A stretch of DNA of 64,000 nucleotides from Chaunax sp. Z400 (lineage: Eukaryota; Chordata; Actinopteri; Lophiiformes; Chaunacidae): contig CM075206.1 of assembly GCA_037577475.1 (NCBI GenBank), forward strand, positions 8,031,459-8,095,458. Reading direction: 5' to 3'. How positions within the stretch are numbered: the first letter of the stretch is position 1; each line of letters starts with the position of its first letter. The translations under genes and the position numbers were made by a program. The notes under the pieces were generated by a model, which had not been told where the DNA came from, ran no database searches, and worked only from the letters and a program-made list of their open reading frames with translations. This document shows positions 1-14,152 of this stretch, one piece after another.

Positions 1-1
1 G

Positions 2-319
2 GAAGAGACAGATAAATCCAGAGCCTCCTATGAGGTTCAGCTTGAAGAGCAGAAGCAGGAGGTTAACACTGTGACGGCTGCTCTGAAGGCAGCTGAGAAT
101 CATTTGGAGACCTATAAGAACCAGTGGCAGAAAGAGAAGTCGTCTCTCCTGCAGGAGACAGAAACTCTCAAGAGGACTCTGCTGCAAAAGGAGCAGGAGT
201 CAGAGGAGAAGGAGAAAGCTTTGAGGTCCCAGCTAGAAGATCTGGAGAACGAGATCCAGAACAAGAAGAAGAAGAAGAAGTGGTACAGGAGGTTGTTCTC
301 CTGCAGAGATCTCCAGTAA
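2..319 (+). CDS. 3'-terminal coding exon of an unidentified coiled-coil protein (partial)
   Basis: An open frame enters from the left edge in the second base and runs 105 codons to TAA at 317-319. The translation is almost wholly charged and helical: repeated Glu/Lys/Gln with Leu at heptad-like spacing (LKAAENHLETYKNQ, LLQKEQESEEKEKALRSQ, LEDLENEIQ). This indicates a long parallel coiled coil continuing from upstream exons. It ends abruptly in six lysines followed by WYRRLFSCRDLQ, a basic/aromatic tail with one Cys that could contact membrane or act as a localisation signal (inference). The stop is followed by a short 3'UTR and a canonical poly(A) signal, which supports a genuine gene end. 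I do not recognise the family; golgin-like, CCDC-type or cytoskeletal proteins are all possible. The upstream splice site is outside the window. Confidence 0.75.
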   Translation, partial: EETDKSRASYEVQLEEQKQEVNTVTAALKAAENHLETYKNQWQKEKSSLLQETETLKRTLLQKEQESEEKEKALRSQLEDLENEIQNKKKKKKWYRRLFSCRDLQ

Positions 320-450
320 GGACCATAGACTCATTAGTTCTGGTATCCTCGTCAGGATTAATCAGGCGGACAGTCTTAACCCTCAAACAGCCGTTTGAAA
401 AAAAGACAACCTGACATCTTGACATTAAATAAAAATTTTAAAAAAACAGA
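320..450 (+). terminator. 3'UTR end and poly(A) signal of the coiled-coil gene
   Basis: AATAAA lies at 428-433, about 110 bases after the TAA stop. It is followed at about 457-480 by a T/GT-rich stretch (TTGTTGTTTGGTTGTTTT) that fits a downstream cleavage-stimulation element. Cleavage is expected at about 445-455. No competing signal lies between the stop and this site. Confidence 0.65.
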
Positions 451-763
451 AATTGATGCTTGTTGTTTGGTTGTTTTATCTAAAGTTACATTACAGTCAT
501 CAGAGTATTCCACAAGTTTTTGAGTGGCCAGCTTTTCAAAAAAAGTAGCCAGCAATGCCATCTACTGTAGATGGGCGCCTTTGGCGCGAGTTACGCAACA
601 CCATAGGTGTGTTTTTTGGTGTGATTTGGTGACATCTGGTGCATTCTGAAGGGCAAAAATTGAATATATTCTGCATGTATAAATTAACCTTTATCAGAAA
701 AATAATATCATGAGATACAGAATATTTATTATTCATTGATCTTTCAAAATCTCTCATAAATTA
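451..763. other. Intergenic spacer, nothing recognised
   Basis: AT-rich sequence after the coiled-coil gene's poly(A) site. It has no convincing open frame, simple repeat or recognised transposon. Confidence 0.4.
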
Positions 764-1249
764 TGTCAGGATTCACAAAATACTGGACCCAAATGCAGAC
801 AAAACACAAAGCAGAGAGTGCAGTTCAGGGATTTATTAAACAGGTAACAGTATCCAACACGAGTGATTGAAACATAGACGACGAACTGGCAACTCACAGA
901 GGGAATCACACAGACTAAATACAGGAGGATAATGAGGGAATGGCAAACAGGTGACACAGGGAGGAGGAGACAATCAACAACTGGTGGAGACAATCAGACA
1001 ATCACACACTGGAGGGAAAATAAATTAAAGGGGAAGACACAAGGAGGATACGAAGAAAAACTCACAAGAGACAGGGCTGCAAAGGCACAGAGGGAGAGGG
1101 AACAAACCAGAACTGAAAACTGAGGACTAAAACTGAGACAGGGGAAACAAAAGGTCAAAAAAGATCACAAGAAAAGGCAACAGGAAGTGTAAGCAAAAAC
1201 ACAAGGCATGGAAATAGACTACAAAATAAAACAGGAAACAACCTTGACA
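764..1249 (-). mobile_element. LTR-like / non-autonomous interspersed element, ~486 bp
   Basis: The block begins TGTCAGG and ends CCTTGACA, so read on the minus strand it has TG...CA-type short inverted ends. Its interior is purine-rich and lacks coding potential. On the minus strand it carries an AATAAA within TTTAATAAATCCCTGAAC near the 3' end, as LTR R regions do. The style resembles an abundant teleost repeat that I recognise only by texture. No target-site duplication is evident at these bounds, so the ends may be a few bases off. A DNA-transposon derivative is the alternative. Confidence 0.55.
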
Positions 1250-1530
1250 ACAACCTGCACCTTTCAAAATAAGAGGAACCAAAAACTAGGATCAGATCAT
1301 GGCAAATAATACAATTATTCATTCTATAAAATAATAATAATTATCAAAATAAAATTGCACTGAAAAATCCAGCATAGCAATCCAGCATCAATATAAACTG
1401 AGAATCTTTACAAAATATAAAAAAAATAATATGTTAATCCCAGATTATCAGATCAAATTAATACAAAACAACAAACTAAGTATGTAGATGAATCTACAAC
1501 AGTCACTCAATACTTTTCAGACATATTTCA
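1250..1530. other. AT-rich spacer, nothing recognised
   Basis: A-rich, low-complexity-leaning sequence without an open frame or a recognisable repeat. Confidence 0.35.
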
Positions 1531-1895
1531 GGGTTCACACTAGCTGGGACAAGATTGAAAAATAATATACATCCCTAATACTGGTCAGGGAAAAGTCAGG
1601 GAGAATATTAAAAACTCCAGGTCTGGGAAACATCACAGAGTTTTACATTTGGAAGGGAATTTTGTAAAATGTATGAAATGTCAGGGTCCTTTATTAAAAA
1701 CTGAAAAAAAATTGATTTTACAATACATTTAATATAAGCGCCAATATTTTGAATAACACAGCCATATGGATGATCTATAAGGTTTTGAAGGCTTTCAAAT
1801 GGACTGTTTTTCATTGTTTCATGGTGATGGTTGGTCAGGCTATTTCTTAAATTTGTCATGGAAAAGTCAAGGAAATGTCAGGGATTTTCTTTTCT
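1531..1895. repeat. Interspersed repeat fragment with GTCAGGGAAAAGTCAGGG motifs
   Basis: It contains recurrent variants of GTCAGGGAAAAGTCAGGGA near 1586 and, in degraded form, ATGGAAAAGTCAAGGAAATGTCAGGG near 1858-1884. This is typical of a dispersed teleost repeat family. The two motif blocks flank a degraded interior. Family assignment would need a repeat library. Confidence 0.4.
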
Positions 1896-3924
1896 GAAAA
1901 ATAGTATCAACCCTGTATTTATATATGGGGTTCAGATTTCTAATGTGTTTAATTGAAATTAAACTTTGATCATTTTGAAGAGTAGCAGGTATTGTTGAAT
2001 AATTGAACTGACTGATAGATGGGACACAAAATGAAGCAGCTTGATGACCTGGGATTGTTGGTGAAACTTCAGTTGAGAAAAGATAGGTCCAGGCTGGGAC
2101 TCCCCAGTGGGCCTCTAATGCAAATCCACTGTGGTTGCCTTGGAAGGCCAAAGTTGTGATAGTGATACAAACAACCTAATTCAAGATTCCTGTCACACGT
2201 TTTATTTGTGCTTGCTTTTGACTTTCTACTCGAGAAGTAAACTAAACGAAGGCTGAGGGCACAAAAAAGCCTTGGTCCGACGCTGAACCTTTATTTGTCA
2301 TTAAAGTCAATATGAGCTGCCTCCCACTCAGTCATCCTAACTAAATTATGCTACAAGCAGCCCCTGAGCAGGTACTTTCCATCCATTTCTGTCTGTCTTT
2401 GTCACTTAACCATTCTTTCATCCCAGTCTAGCCTTTAGTCCTGTCATCACTCCAAGAACCATTCCGGTGCTGCCTTACACAGACGTTCTGTTACAGGTAG
2501 GATATAGTTCCCTGTCTGCCTCTAACCTAGCAGAATCAGCTGAAATATAGCAAAGAACTGCAAAGATTCAGAATGGTGTGAGAGGGGAGGACGCGTATTA
2601 AATCCACAGATGTATCCTTCTACTTGTTCTTGGCTGGAAGGTAGAGGATGATCAGAGAAAGTGCAAAGTAGGGATGCCTCTCACATTTGGAAAACACATT
2701 TTCCTTGCAGAATTGTAGAACAAGAGATTTTATGGCTATAGCAAGAGAGAGAGTATCACATGGCAAAGTTTAATCCCAGTCAGACCAGTTTATTTAGAAA
2801 AAATAAAATCAACCACACACTTTTTCCTCTTTTTCTGTCTGATGTGGAGAGCAATACTTGGCCAAAGCATTTTTAATTGATCTTGTTTAAATATGGGACA
2901 CACATTCTGGAAGTCACTCCTGGTAACAGTCCAGAGTGCCAAAACTGAGAGCTTGAGAGAAAAGTTCATACTAAGTCATTTTCATACAGCTGGCCAATCT
3001 CTGTTTGAAGAGGGTGTGAATGTCAGATTATTGGTTCTGGACTGTTACAGAAATGGTTGTACACAACCCCCTCTATTCCATGTCGGAAAGGTGTGGGAAG
3101 ATGGGGTTTCTAAGGTTAATTGACCATTTGACGAGCAGCTCTGACAGAATATACTGCCACCTTCTCTATTTTCACAATGCTGTGATTACAGCCAGGACAC
3201 ATGTTTTGTATTTCTCCTTGAATGGATTTTCATGGTCACATAAAACCCGAATCCACCAGTAGTTGTTCCTTTTCATGAAATGAAATCCACCATCGAGCAA
3301 CGTGTTTTGATGCCTGCTCTGTTCGATTAGTATGACTTACTTATTGTAAAATCCCAAAAACTAAGATATGGAAGAAAAAAACCCAACAACAACTGACTTG
3401 TCATATGTCAGGAGGGAAACAGGCAGACAGCTTACACCATTTGACCCCCTATGAAACTGCCTTGACCTTATGGAAACACCCACTCTCCCCTCTCCTAAAA
3501 ATCACAGGCCACCAGTGCATGCCAGCAAACAAGCTCCCAGTAAAGAACAGCCTTGGAATGCAAGCCACCTTTGGTATGAAAGAGATGAGACAGACATTTT
3601 TATTCCCTGGATTAAAGGTGTTGCTTAAACACATCACCGAGTCTCATAGCTTTTCCATAAACAATCCATGTGGGGGAAAAAAAATCCATCAGTGACCTCA
3701 TGTGAAATATAGCTGGAAACCTTGGCTTGGCTTATGATAGTAACTCCAAATACAACACCGAGTACAGAGGGAAAAATTAGGACCTGCCAGTTCTGTTAAA
3801 TTTGACATCTACTGGATACAGAGGCTAAAAGAGAGTAACCTCACACACATTTTGATGATGGATGACATCTCTTTAATGTTAATGAGCCCAAAAAAGTCAA
3901 ATGAAGATTGTAATTGTGTATTGT
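1896..3924. other. Intergenic, no gene recognised
   Basis: About 2 kb of ordinary non-coding sequence. Several open frames of 60-96 codons occur, but none shows a domain, splice context or plausible composition. No simple repeats of note. Confidence 0.4.
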
Positions 3925-4010
3925 AACAATATATCGATACCACTTCTTGCAGAGTACTAGTACTTACATTTGAGTACTTGCAGATACTGAGTACCGATAG
4001 GTGTAGCCTA
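3925..4010. repeat. Fragment of a TACTTG/GATACC-rich interspersed repeat
   Basis: The stretch with ATCGATACC, AGTACTAGTACTTAC, GAGTACTTG and ACTGAGTACCGATAGG resembles a common fish repeat built on alternating GTACT and GATACC motifs. It is a short remnant with uncertain edges. Confidence 0.35.
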
Positions 4011-5636
4011 CTAAATTATAACATTACAGTCTACTTTCAAAACATGTTTAATTTTCATCAGATGTTGCTCGCTTTGCATGGATGACGACGCCACGGAGTA
4101 AAATCCTCATCAATGCACAGTTAAACTGATTGTTGACTGTGTGCAAGAACAACTGGATATTTATTAACTTCAGAGCTTGGTTTATCAACGATAACATCGA
4201 GGATGGTTCATTTATGCTGTTGATTCCCTCAATATGTGCCTTCAACATCCCGATCACTGCCAAATCTTTGCAGATTCTCCAGCTTCTCCATTTCTTCTGT
4301 CTCATCAGTCTCAGCAGAGTCATCGGCCTCCACCACCACCACCACCACAGTGTCTAGACTCCATGAGGGGATTTATCTAGCTGCTGCTCAGAGCAGATGC
4401 CCTTCAATCACAATCTCCCTAAGGAGTCTAAGCACCAAAGACCCTCTGACTAATCTGACTATAGATCTCATTTCAACTACTGTAACAAACAACAAACTTC
4501 ATTCACCTGTCTCTCCTGATTGAACTATAAACATCATAATCACACTAATAATGAACTGAGAACTGAGAAACAGATAGCAACACTTAAAAGGACAGGTTTT
4601 TATAGCCAAGATTTTGGGGGGTGAGTGTCTCGTCAGAGCAAACACACCACACTCTCATGCCAGTTCTGTCAGAACAGCCAACAGGGGTAGAGGAATGTAG
4701 CTCATACAGTCATGCTGTAACTCTTCTCCAAGAAAGGCATTGACACTAAGTAGTCTTTCCCTCTCCCTCTTAGGAGCACATGAAGTTCAGCCTTTCAGGT
4801 AAACTTTCACACTTCGATGAGCAAAAGTTCTAACTCGCCAGCTAGGGCCGAGTTAATAGCAAGAAGGCATTTGCTGCAGAATTGAGAACGGTATCATGGG
4901 AAAGTGGGTTCGCCTTTTAAAATAAGGTAAACGGGATATTTCCTCTTTGACAAATAGACACAGTGAACACAAGCTCCGGTCATCTGAGAATATAAACAGT
5001 TTACAGTGTTTCCCCTGAAAGCTCACTGAATTTGTTTGGAAAGTATCAGGCAACAGTAGCTCAGTGAAAAGCTTACATTCCTTTGTCCTTGCATCTGTTT
5101 GACTGAGCCTGGCCTTAATCTCGGTGAGGAATGAAGCTATAATATAACAGACCAGATTTAGATGTCCATGGAACGGTAGAAGAGTGGTATTTCTTTCTGC
5201 TTTTTTGAGTGAAACTCAAAGCGCTATTCCCAAGTGTAAAACCCGATATGACCTTATCCATTGGTTTGTGGACGAGCCTCAAATTTGGCATTGTCACCAT
5301 CTTGGTTTTATGGAACCAGAGGCGACCATATGCGCAAAAGACTTTGTTTGCATATTGCTGTTTCTGTTCTGGACTGGATCCGACAGAGAATCTGAGGACA
5401 TGCCGTGGAAGACAATTGTCAATCACAAGGTAGCCAGATCTTAAAGCATACCCTGCTTTATCATCTATTTTACTCTGATTGGGACCATAATTTAACTTCT
5501 TTTTTTTAAACGAGCATCATGCTGTATTAAAGAAGACTTGCAAGTAGCTATTCAGACCATGAACCCATTGAGAAACAGTTTACTGAGGTAATAAATGTGA
5601 AAAATAGGGTCTTCAAAAGCATACATACATTTTACA
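4011..5636. other. Intergenic, no gene recognised
   Basis: No convincing exon. A short (CAC)n tract sits near 4332-4346. The overlapping frames at about 5115-5444 on both strands have no recognisable domain and no splice support. Confidence 0.35.
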
Positions 5637-5715
5637 ACCAGTGGAGTCGCCCCCTGCTGGCCATCAGAATGAATGTAGGATTAAGGCACTTTGAAATTGG
5701 CTTTAGTAGCCCATG
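5637..5715 (+). repeat. Dispersed repeat fragment (GTGGAGTCGCCCCCTGCTGG type)
   Basis: The string from CAGTGGAGTCGCCCCCTGCTGG through TTAAGGCACTTTGAAATTGGC is a motif that I recognise as widely dispersed in teleost genomes. It is short and truncated, with no flanking duplication seen. Confidence 0.45.
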
Positions 5716-8490
<2,775 letters not shown>

Positions 8491-8527
8491 TTTTGTTTGT
8501 TTGTTTGTTTGTTGTTTGTTTGTTTGT
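8491..8527. repeat. (TTTG)n microsatellite
   Basis: About nine near-perfect TTTG units with one GTTG interruption. Confidence 0.85.
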
Positions 8528-10859
8528 CAGAGTGTAGAAAAAAAGAGTAAAAAGGGTAAAAAAAAAAAAGCAGACAATATAAAAAGTATTTGGCTAGAAA
8601 CAAGGCATGGAAGCAGCCTTGTGGTGATATAGTGACAATGTTCTAAAGATGTGATTACAGGCTTAGCCTGCCAGCAGAGTTTGTACTGTTATACTGTTTA
8701 GAAGGCTTGGATAACTTTAGGTGGAGTTTCCTTTTCTTCTCTATAAACTGCAGTCTGCTGACACGTCAGTCATGTCTGGGAAAGGTCTAAAGATGCCTAT
8801 TCCATGGGAGAGTGGAGCAGTGCAGGATATACTGAGTGATGCCATTTATCTTCGTCCCACACACACACACACATACTCCCCAAGACATATATCCAAAAAG
8901 TGTCAGCCATTCAAATACAATAAAGGAGTCATACACTGACATATGGAGGGGCTCAGATCACAACACATAAACTGTGTATTGAATTCAATATACAGTGTAC
9001 TCTGTCAGAAGTGCTGTTCTCACAGTCAGTCAGAAAAAAAAGAAGTGAAAGGTCTCTTTCAGATGACCAGACTGTGGGGGTCTACACCGCCCAATTTTTG
9101 TAACTCTCCAAAACCGACAAACCAACAGCCACGTCCGCAGTTCACAGTGACCGGCCAGGTGCGCATAGGTGAGAAATGGCCAGAGGCATTCCTTCTTCTT
9201 CTATGGTTCCTTTTCAGTGCTGAATCACAACACAAATCTGAGCCAACAGAGAAAGACTTTGCCTTTACAGCTCTACTCGCACAGCTGGAATTCAACACAA
9301 ATAAGGAAATAGGAAAACCCGTATGCCACATATAAATATTGTTTCTGCGGTCTTTTTATTAGTTCTTTACCAGCCATCATTTCTGCTTTGTAACACCACG
9401 TATGCTGTGACGACTAACATGTTGGTGCATCTAAAAGGAAACATTCTGTGCAACTTCTTGACACGGTCGGTGACACACCTTGACCTTGTTAAAAAGGAGA
9501 ATATGCAAGCCCACACTCTTCCACATAATTTCATGCATCCTTCTTCCTTCTGGAAAGACAGGAGAAGAGAAGTGTTTGACTGAAAACTGAGAACACATCC
9601 TGTTACATAGTGTTTCTGAGGCTGCAACCCCGACAGGCCCCAAAATGGCTGATAACTCGTGGACGAGGATGTTTTTTGTTACAGCGTGAACCTGTCAAAA
9701 CATAAATGGATCCTATTTCGATTAGAATGAAACAAAAGAACTTTTGCAACACAACTTTGGCAGAATTTGTAGTGTAATTGCCTGATGCAATGTGTCTCGG
9801 ATTTGTTTATTTAGCTTGAGCTTCGCAAAAAGTTATATACTGCAACACTGCAAATGATTCATGGAGTCATGCTGCATTAACCACCAGCAGCTGTAATGGA
9901 TTTCTCAAAAAGAAAATGTAAAATCTAGTCTCGATCGCGTTTTGCTATTTTGCTGAGGAAGTTATTGTAATGCAAAATTAAAATACTTAATTAATTACGT
10001 ATCACTTCAATAATATTATGATGAAGCGGTTTGAAAAGTTGCTTGCAATCAGTTTGCATGGTCATAAAGTATGAAACCTTTCATTTACAATTACCTCAAA
10101 ATCCAGTCATGAGAGATTCAGATTTAGGGTCTGCATCCAAACAAGCTGCATCACTTGTGCTATAATGCCCTCCAGTTGAACAAACAAGGCTTTCAGAGGT
10201 AAACATTTGAACCCCCGTAAATCTGGCTACTGTTTGGACGACACCCAGTTAAAACCTGAGCAGGGGGACAAAACAGTTCACTGGCTGAAAGCTGCTGTTG
10301 TGCCCTGATTGCTGGGGGGCAGCAAAGTGCATCATTAGAAAAGCACCAGGTTTAACTTAAATACATCTCCAGAGTATTATGACACCAATGTTGGTATAAA
10401 AAAAAAAGACATTTGCATCCACTTATGTTGTTTTTACAAGGTGTCTGTGACTATAAAAGGAGCATAAATGATTTTAAAGCATTGCAGCCACAACAGCATA
10501 CTAACAGGGGAAGAGCTCTTCAACAAGTCAATAAAACCGTGTGACACATCTGTGGAGCTATTGGGGAGCATAAATATAGCCTACACTTGCACGGTATATA
10601 GGTTGTCTGAGCACTCAAAGCAGGTTGCATTTGGCAGTGCTCCATGCATGAAGCTTCAATTAAAACAGGTTTACCACTGTTTCTCTGTACATAATTGCTT
10701 GTCTGAGCTATTAAATAAAATGTATTTCTGATTCTGATCTATGGTAATTCGTGGCTGTATGGTTGCCTTGTTTGTTTTTTTTCTTCTTTTTTTCTCTCGT
10801 TCAAGTCTAAATGCAAAGCGTGAGAAAACTAGTGAAGCCATCAAAGAATTGGCCTCGAA
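8528..10859. other. Intergenic, no supported gene
   Basis: The longest frame here (8943-9335 +, 130 codons) has no recognised domain, an ordinary intergenic composition and a shadow frame on the opposite strand. A short CA tract lies at 8859-8873. I see no exon that I would defend. Confidence 0.35.
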
Positions 10860-11620
10860 TTGGTTTGTAATTTCTCGCACCGTCATTTTACAGCCTGGCA
10901 TCTGCGCGTAAAAGCGGAGGCTGCACGCAAACAAACAACATGAAATAAAAGCAGGATTGCGAGAAACCGCAGACGGCGCCTTAGTGTCAAGCTCTATCAT
11001 TTGAGTATACGCTCCGGTTTGTGCAGCGCTAGATTCACAGGCATGCAACAGTGACACCATGTAGCCGGCATATGACATCATAGAAGGACAGATATGTGCT
11101 CACTTGGCATGACAACCATACGGTATTTGTGAGTTATATTATAGGCTGTATTTGCGCACGGGGCAACATTAGATAAGTTTGATTACCTTTAGGAATAGGC
11201 GCAGGAGCTTGAGCTGTCTCGGTGGAGGGGATAGAATTTGCAAACTTCAGCCAGCATGAGAACACAAAACAAAACTTGAGGTACTCCATTGCTGCTGCGG
11301 TGCGCGGTCCGGGTGGCCGACTGCCCTTTTACCTCCCAGCCCCTAAAGAAGCAACGTTCAGGGTCTGTGCGTCCCGATGGGCGCTCTCGCGATAAAGGAA
11401 TAATAGAGAGGAAAAAATGCCAGAGAATATATCTCCTCTTCTGGACGAGCGGCTCCTGGGAGTGCGCCTTCGCTCCAGGCGGAGGGGAGTATAAGTAGTG
11501 CGATGCAGGGGAATTAGAGAGCAACAGGCGTGGTTCCTTAATTGCAGCCGCTTGAGTCCCCGGTGAAGTTACAGCCCATGAAGACAGACGGTGGAGGAGA
11601 GATAACGGTACCATTCACCC
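10860..11620. promoter_or_regulatory. CpG-rich patch, possible CpG-island promoter
   Basis: Against an AT-rich background this segment is rich in GC and CpG (GACGGCGCC, GTGCGCGGTCCGGG, GCGCTCTCGCG, GGACGAGCGGC, GCGCCTTCGCTCC). CpG-rich patches in fish often mark promoters. TATA-like strings occur on both strands (GTATAAG near 11489 +; CTATTATTCC near 11400 -). The only nearby coding candidate is the minus-strand signal-peptide-like exon at 11187-11289. It could equally be a distal CpG-rich regulatory element. Confidence 0.35.
11187..11289 (-). CDS. Weak candidate first coding exon encoding a signal peptide
   Basis: On the minus strand an ATG in good Kozak context (GCAATGG, G at -3 and +4) opens 34 codons beginning MEYLKFCFVFSCWLKFANS. 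This is a plausible signal peptide with a hydrophobic core and a small-residue cleavage region, followed by a Pro/Ala/Thr-rich mature start (APAPIPK). The frame meets a possible donor, AAAG|GTAATC, in phase 1. It lies in the CpG-rich patch, as first exons often do. No downstream exon was found between 0.45 and 11.1 kb, and without splicing the frame stops after about 50 codons. No family is recognised. It may be fortuitous. Confidence 0.2.
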
Positions 11621-12019
11621 CCCGATGACCGAAGCGAAAGTCTGACTAAGCACAGCTGTATTTGATCCCCCCCCTACCACCACCACTTCACTGTTAAATA
11701 TCCCTCCCCTGATCCCCTCCCCCTGAGCTCCCAGTGCCTGTCCGACCAAACCACTCTCCCTCCACCCTCTGCCCTTTCTGTTCAGACTTATTAGAGAAAC
11801 AAAAAAGGATAAAAAAATCATATTTTAAACACGGGAACATACCGTAAGGGTCATGATTTACTTTGTAGGAATGTATTAGGTTATTACCCTCAAATCACAA
11901 GCTACCACTACTACTCTTTTACCCTGTATGGCAGCATAAAAATGCCTCCAATGGAAGAAGTTAGAGTAGAATTACCACTGTGAAATACAAAACTTACTTA
12001 TAGTGTGAAGTAATCTGGG
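11621..12019. other. Intergenic, C-rich then AT-rich, no gene
   Basis: A pyrimidine-rich stretch (about 11660-11780, many CCCC and CCTCC runs) gives way to AT-rich sequence. No coding signal. Confidence 0.35.
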
Positions 12020-12162
12020 TGTATTATATTAGATTAATGACATATTAATAATATTATTGATACGTTGATCCTGCTCCTTAAAGGTAGCAGAGTATTTTCA
12101 CAGTGTGGTATTTATACTTTTATTCAAGTAAAGGATCTGAATACTTCCTCCACCACTGAGTA
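12020..12162 (-). mobile_element. Partial MITE-like element ending TCCACCACTG
   Basis: The segment ending TTTATACTTTTATTCAAGTAAAGGATCTGAATACTTCCTCCACCACTG matches, by its motifs, one end of a very common teleost DNA-element family whose terminus is CAGTGGTGGA. Here that terminus is inverted at 12153-12162. The other end is degraded or absent. A fuller copy of the same family is at 47.67-48.19 kb in the opposite orientation. Confidence 0.6.
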
Positions 12163-12474
12163 TACAGAAGGACTAAAATGGTCATACTGTACTTATTTAA
12201 AGTATAATCACAAGTTATCACTGGAGCTGCAATCATTTGGTCTTTGAAATGTACGAAAATGTAATGAATTTAATCAAAATTAATTAATTAACCAACTTTC
12301 AATTAATTATTAATCAATTATTATTAATTATTATCATGCAAATAGTTAAACAACTAATTACGTCAGCTCTATTTTCTCCCATGTCTCTATGCTGTGCAGT
12401 ACGGCCCCATCTAGCATTGATTTGAAACTGTTAACTGATGCTGCAGATGTTGGAACTGCCCCTGCTTACAGCGG

Positions 12475-12477
<3 letters not shown>
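12163..12477. other. AT-rich spacer with TAATTA clusters
   Basis: Contains a dense cluster of TTAATTAATTA-type motifs at about 12270-12360, probably a decayed repeat. No gene. Confidence 0.35.

Positions 12478-12514
<37 letters not shown>
12478..12514. repeat. (AC)n microsatellite
   Basis: Pure CA dinucleotide run of about 37 bp. Confidence 0.95.
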
Positions 12515-12516
<2 letters not shown>

Positions 12517-14152
12517 CACATGAGGGAGAAATGAGGGAGAAAACAAAAAACAGACATAAAATCCAGCTCTGGTTTCTCATCGAGCTGGATCTGTGTCTCT
12601 CCGTGTCTGAGCCAACCTGCAAAACAATGTTTTGTCCCATGTCTGTCTATCATTCTTTATTAGTCGTAATAGACTCACACCCTGCTTAAAAACTATTCCT
12701 GCCAGGCAAACACTGTGTGAGGAGCACCCTCGATGGCTGCCAGTGCCCAGATTGTTTTACTTAATGACATCACCGGGTACATGGTTTTCAACGCTGCCGG
12801 AATGGAAGCCAAACTTCTTTTGTGGGATCCAGTGAGGCCCCTAGAGAACCCAAACATACTTGAATATCAGACATTCTTTAACTATGCTGAGCACTGAGCA
12901 GGAACCTATATGGAACTTAGAGTGTCATGAGAAAATTATCACCTCAAATGTTGCTGTCTATCCAAAAAAGGTAATCCTCCCTGCTGTGAAACTCAGACAA
13001 ACACAAACCGACTTAAAGCAACAAACAGCTAACTCAAATTTGCAATTTGCATTATTTGCAATCAAGCGGCTCCGTGACAAATAATTAACAGGGATTTTTG
13101 CCCTGTGGTTTGTGAGAGAACTGCTGGAAAATATAAGCGCCTGTAGCACAGAACCTCATGTCGGATCTTGGCAGGATATGATAGAGAATATGCAGGGTCT
13201 TGCCTCAACTGGCTCAAGTCGCGAACACTCACCAAACATTTGGAATAGTCGGTGAAATGTGCTCTGGATTTGATTACAGCTTGACAAAATGTCCAGAAGT
13301 TATATGAGCGGTTTAATATCCCATCAGAGGCCTCTACTTGGAGATGGTGGATACTATAACATGATAATGTTCAGTCTATACCCTTCAGGATTTGCAGAAC
13401 TATTCAAGTTTTAAGTGTCCGTGGAGGTGGTAGTGGTACAGATAATTAAATTGGTATGCATGTGGTTTGGGTGAGAAAATTACATTTAATTACACAAAAA
13501 TTGGCAGATAGAGAAGCCGGGAGACACGTGGACGTGCAGCTAAATACAGCAGACTATCCACATTAAGGGAAGCATAGACAGCGTGGAACCTTCCAAACTG
13601 CTCAAGTGGGGTTCTCTTGAGCTGGCTGTTTCATCTTGGATTATTTTTGTGCCAAATAAAACACACAAGACTCCAGCCTCCACTGTGCTGGTATTGGTAA
13701 ACAGCGTTGCTTCATGGTGACGTTATATCTCTCGCAGTGCTCTTGTGCAGACAGTGGGTGCACAAGTTTAATCAAGCTGCATGATTCCTTAAGAAGGTAG
13801 AGTATAACGGAAATGCCCAACAGTGAATGTAACAAAATTCTCATGAAGCAAGCGTCACAGAGCTTTAAATGTTCCACATTTCCTTCACTATTTGACCAAC
13901 TATCAATATGAACATAAAATGTTGTGCATGTACAGTACGTCATCTAGAACACAATTTGTTCATGCTTTTATTTCACTCTACTGATTCAGGCAATATCCAA
14001 ACCAAAATCACATGACTGTCAGTAGCTGGACAACTCTTTGGACTTCTTTCTTCTCTACTCTGTGATGTAGCCGTCTTTTGGTGGTACAACTGAATGGATC
14101 TGCAATTGCACTCGTGAGTCACTTGTTCCCTTTAGAACCCACAATTGCACTA
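12515..14152. other. Intergenic, nothing recognised
   Basis: Mixed-composition non-coding sequence. The open frames at about 12.6-13.9 kb show no domain or splice context. Confidence 0.35.

Noticed and set aside
9059..9331. Minus-strand frame with an RRRR furin-like site and several Cys, considered as a downstream exon for the 11.2-kb signal peptide
   Set aside because: The required phase after a plausible acceptor gives a stop within a few codons, and no family is recognisable.
10671..11081. 136-codon minus-strand frame left of the CpG patch
   Set aside because: No domain, no usable splice phase with the candidate first exon, and lysine-rich translation of A/T-rich DNA at its end.
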